Notes under the pieces: generated by a model
What the model saw: only the letters and a program-made list of their open reading frames with translations
What the model was told of the DNA's origin: nothing
Database searches by the model: none
Program-made: the position numbers and the translations under genes
DNA from: Telluribacter humicola
Lineage (GTDB): Bacteria; Bacteroidota; Bacteroidia; Cytophagales; Spirosomataceae
Reading direction: 5' to 3'
Length of the DNA stretch: 64,000 nt
NCBI RefSeq assembly: GCF_017355935.1
Contig: NZ_JAFIQT010000008.1
Coordinates: 124,001 to 188,000, forward strand
Shown here: piece after piece, positions 61,476 to 64,000 of the stretch
Layout of the letters: each line of letters opens with the position of its first letter
Position numbering within the stretch: position 1 is the stretch's first letter

Positions 61476-64000
61476 ATGAAAATAAACTTCTTACCCTGCC
61501 ACGCAGGGCATAGGCAGTCCTATTTCGCAGCAAAAATTATAGTTGTCATGACCAGGATAATGCTTTTGCTCGTCATCACCCTCACGCATGTTACGGCGGA
61601 TGGGTTCAGTCAGAAGATCTCCATCAATGCCAAGGGCGCTCCCCTCGAGAATGTCCTGAAGGTTATTGAAAAGCAGACTAACTACCTCTTCCTGTACGAC
61701 AAACTGGACCTGCCGGAGTCGCAGAAGGTATCTGTACGCATTAAAAATGCAGACATAGACCAGGTACTGGGAGCACTTTTCAAAGACATACCCGTGTCAT
61801 ACAAGATCTTTAATCAGAATATAGTCCTGAAGAAAGTAGTCAGAAGCCAGGGGCAGGAAGCAGTGCTACCGCTCAAACTACCGGAAAGCAAACCAACTAT
61901 ACAACTAAACTACCGGGAAGTAGAGACACCACCCCAAAACCTGGACAGGCCCATTCGGGGAAGGGTGACGGACGAAAATGGGGCTCCCTTCCCGGGAGTA
62001 AGTATTCTCGTAAAAAATTCACAGATCGGTACTACAACGGACGCCAGTGGTGAATTCAGGTTAAATGTACCTGATGGATTTGTTCAGAGTAATGAGCTGG
62101 TTGTAATTGCCAGTTTTGTAGGGTATAAAACGCAGGAGATCGCTGTCGGTACCAGACAAGACATCAGCTTCGGAATGTCGGTAGATACCAAGTCGCTCAA
62201 TGACGTAGTGGTAGTAGGATATGGTACCCAGAACAAGAGCAGCATTACAGGGTCGGTGGCCTCGCTACCGATGAAGTCAATCGAGAATCAGCCCGTGACC
62301 AGTCTTGATCAGGCACTTGGTGGGCAAATAGCTGGCGTGAATGTAGCCCAGACCAAAGGCGCTCCCGGCGGTGGCGTATCTGTACGGGTTAGAGGCACGG
62401 GATCAATTGGTGCTGGCAATGAGCCGCTCTATGTCATCGATGGATTTCCGGTTTCCGGTGATTTTAACAGCACTTTTAATCCGCTTTCGACGATCAACCC
62501 TAATGATATTGCATCCATCGAAATCTTGAAAGATGCTTCTGCCGCGGCCATATATGGATCAAGGGGAAGCAATGGCGTGGTGCTGGTCACCACGAAGCGC
62601 GGCAAGTCCGGCAAATCCACCATCCAGTTCGATACGTACTACGGGTTACAGCAGGTCGCCAATAAGATCGAGATGCTTAATGCCCGGGAGTACGCCATAT
62701 TCAATACCGAAGCCAGAAATAATGCCTGGGTAGATCGTGGTGGCAAAGCTACCGATCCGAATAGCGTGCGCCCGGCGAATCTGCAAATACCTGAAATGTT
62801 TATGAATCCGGAGTCACTTGGAAAAGGAACGGACTGGCAGGATGAAGTTTTCCGTACGGCCCCCATTCAGAATTACCAGTTGTCAGTTTCGGGGGGCAAT
62901 GATAAAACGCAGGTTTTTGTGTCAGGCGCCTACTTCAAGCAGAATGGAATAGTGATGAATACGGGCTTTGACCGCTACTCGGCCCGAATTAATGTGGATC
63001 ACAGAGTATCTCAACCCATTAAGATCGGGATGAATCTGTCCCCTTCGTTCGCGTCCAACAAGCTGCTGCCCGTAGAAGATCAGGTTTTTTCAGGAGGAAT
63101 ACTGGGTTCTGCGCTTTCTATGCCGCCTACTGTGCCGGTGTATAATCCGGACGGTTCATTTACTACTTTGCTAGGACCTTCTCCCTACAACATCGGTGTG
63201 ATCGACAACCCGGTTGCGATTGCCAGCAAAGTAAAAGATAACAAGACTGTCTTCCGGACCCTGGGTACTGTGTACGCAGAGATAGACTTACTGGCCGGAC
63301 TGAAGTTCCGTACTTCTTTCGGGCTTGACTACTCAGACGCCCGCCAAAGCGCCTACTTCCCATCTGATTTGGGCTTTTTTGGAGTACCTGCTCCCGTACA
63401 GGCCCGAGCCAACGCGAGCACGGGTCGTGACATCAACTGGCTCAATGAGAATATATTGAGCTATAAGAAAACCTTCGGAGGAAAACACGAACTGGACGTA
63501 CTAGGGGGCTTTACCTCCCAGAAAGCGAAGTACGAAGCCATGGCGCTGGCGGCCACCAATTTCCCGACTGATCTGGTCACCACGCTGAACGCGGGACAGG
63601 TGACGAGCGGCGGGACGGGTATTTCGGAATGGTCGCTGCTATCGTATTTGGGAAGGGTCAACTATACCTTTGCCAACAAGTACCTACTCTCTGCGACTAT
63701 TCGACGGGATGGCTCTTCGCGCTTTGGTGCACAGAATAAATGGGGAACGTTCCCTTCGGCTTCGGTAGGATGGTACCTTTCTGAAGAAGCCTTCCTGAAA
63801 GGGCAGAACGTCATTACCGACATGAAACTCAGAGCCAGTTATGGACTCGCCGGAAATAATACCATTGGTAACTATAACCATATTGGGTTGCTGTCCAACC
63901 GCCGTTACAGCTTTGGTGAAGGTACCGGTAGTGTGGCGTATGGGCTATACCCAACCTCCATCACCAATGAGTACCTGGGCTGGGAAATGATGCAGCAGTT
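61476..64000 (+). CDS. SusC/RagA-type TonB-dependent receptor with STN domain (cut by window edge)
   Basis: 841 residues are visible. A long signal region (to about residue 45, ending GFSQ) leads to an STN secretin/TonB signalling domain (about residues 46-118), then a carboxypeptidase-like beta domain (GRVTDENGAPFPGVSILVKNSQIGTTTDASGEF, about 162-195), the TonB box DVVVVGYGTQNK (about 243-254) and a plug with GGQIAGVNVAQTKGAPG and YVIDGFPV. Large SusC-type barrels import glycans or peptides with a SusD lipoprotein. The STN domain and the sigma/FecR pair upstream indicate cell-surface signalling. Its susD partner would lie right of the window. Confidence 0.96.
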   Translation, partial: MKINFLPCHAGHRQSYFAAKIIVVMTRIMLLLVITLTHVTADGFSQKISINAKGAPLENVLKVIEKQTNYLFLYDKLDLPESQKVSVRIKNADIDQVLGALFKDIPVSYKIFNQNIVLKKVVRSQGQEAVLPLKLPESKPTIQLNYREVETPPQNLDRPIRGRVTDENGAPFPGVSILVKNSQIGTTTDASGEFRLNVPDGFVQSNELVVIASFVGYKTQEIAVGTRQDISFGMSVDTKSLNDVVVVGYGTQNKSSITGSVASLPMKSIENQPVTSLDQALGGQIAGVNVAQTKGAPGGGVSVRVRGTGSIGAGNEPLYVIDGFPVSGDFNSTFNPLSTINPNDIASIEILKDASAAAIYGSRGSNGVVLVTTKRGKSGKSTIQFDTYYGLQQVANKIEMLNAREYAIFNTEARNNAWVDRGGKATDPNSVRPANLQIPEMFMNPESLGKGTDWQDEVFRTAPIQNYQLSVSGGNDKTQVFVSGAYFKQNGIVMNTGFDRYSARINVDHRVSQPIKIGMNLSPSFASNKLLPVEDQVFSGGILGSALSMPPTVPVYNPDGSFTTLLGPSPYNIGVIDNPVAIASKVKDNKTVFRTLGTVYAEIDLLAGLKFRTSFGLDYSDARQSAYFPSDLGFFGVPAPVQARANASTGRDINWLNENILSYKKTFGGKHELDVLGGFTSQKAKYEAMALAATNFPTDLVTTLNAGQVTSGGTGISEWSLLSYLGRVNYTFANKYLLSATIRRDGSSRFGAQNKWGTFPSASVGWYLSEEAFLKGQNVITDMKLRASYGLAGNNTIGNYNHIGLLSNRRYSFGEGTGSVAYGLYPTSITNEYLGWEMMQQ

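Overview
The window looks like a chromosome segment of a Bacteroidetes bacterium of the order Cytophagales (relatives of Spirosoma, Dyadobacter and Telluribacter; genus not resolved). The evidence is a protein with a type IX secretion tail, a SusC-type receptor preceded by an ECF sigma factor and a FecR anti-sigma factor, LytS/LytTR-type signalling, TAnnTTTG promoter boxes, weak Shine-Dalgarno sequences, and a bifunctional ThrA. Base composition is about 50% GC, with a visible excess of the tetranucleotide GTAC.

Layout. 1-4.3 kb: the start of ahcY, a repeat-bearing spacer, a secreted protein, the peroxide-defence pair ahpC-ahpD, and murF. 4.4-9 kb: a large FG-GAP type IX cargo protein, then an AT-richer block of small unknown genes, two of which are diverged paralogues, and a DUF486 membrane protein. 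9.2-12.7 kb: an NCS1 permease, a two-helix peptide, an exported RidA-like protein and an exported FAD amine/amino-acid oxidase. 12.8-15.2 kb: modABC molybdate transport. 15.2-18.2 kb: a sulfatase, a LytTR response regulator and an SGNH hydrolase. 18.3-23.6 kb (minus strand): a fatty acid hydroxylase, AlkA, a large membrane protein, an NDP-sugar transferase and an IscA-type protein. 23.8-27.2 kb: thrA-thrB. 27.4-31.1 kb: an ACS-family MFS transporter, then an McrB-like AAA+ protein coupled to an outer-membrane barrel. 31.2-39.8 kb: a D-lactate-dehydrogenase-like flavo-iron-sulfur protein, a cysteine-less thioredoxin-fold protein, a porin and two lipoproteins.

40-49.4 kb: an aminotransferase and tyrA for tyrosine synthesis. 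Next come three small nuclease- or toxin-like genes (nucleotidyltransferase, Uma2, GxxExxY) scattered around an export operon: TolC, membrane-fusion protein, FtsX-type permease, ATPase and LytS kinase. The GxxExxY gene sits in a 470-bp unit with 37-bp inverted ends that splits this operon. A diverged copy of the tyrA 3' end lies beyond the nucleotidyltransferase gene. 49.5-55.2 kb: a methyltransferase, a persulfide-dioxygenase/rhodanese fusion, a MATE pump, hflX and tRNA-Arg(CCU). 55.4-59 kb: a TM2 protein, a lipoprotein NUC1-type nuclease with substituted catalytic residues, a DUF808 protein and an orphan receiver protein. 59.4-64 kb: ECF sigma, FecR and an STN-bearing SusC receptor, truncated by the window edge.

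The observations most worth following are the GxxExxY element, the tyrA tail duplication, the pseudo-nuclease with its duplicated promoter, the McrB protein coupled to an outer-membrane protein rather than McrC, the exported oxidase/RidA pair, and a possible proline-rich leader peptide before susC.
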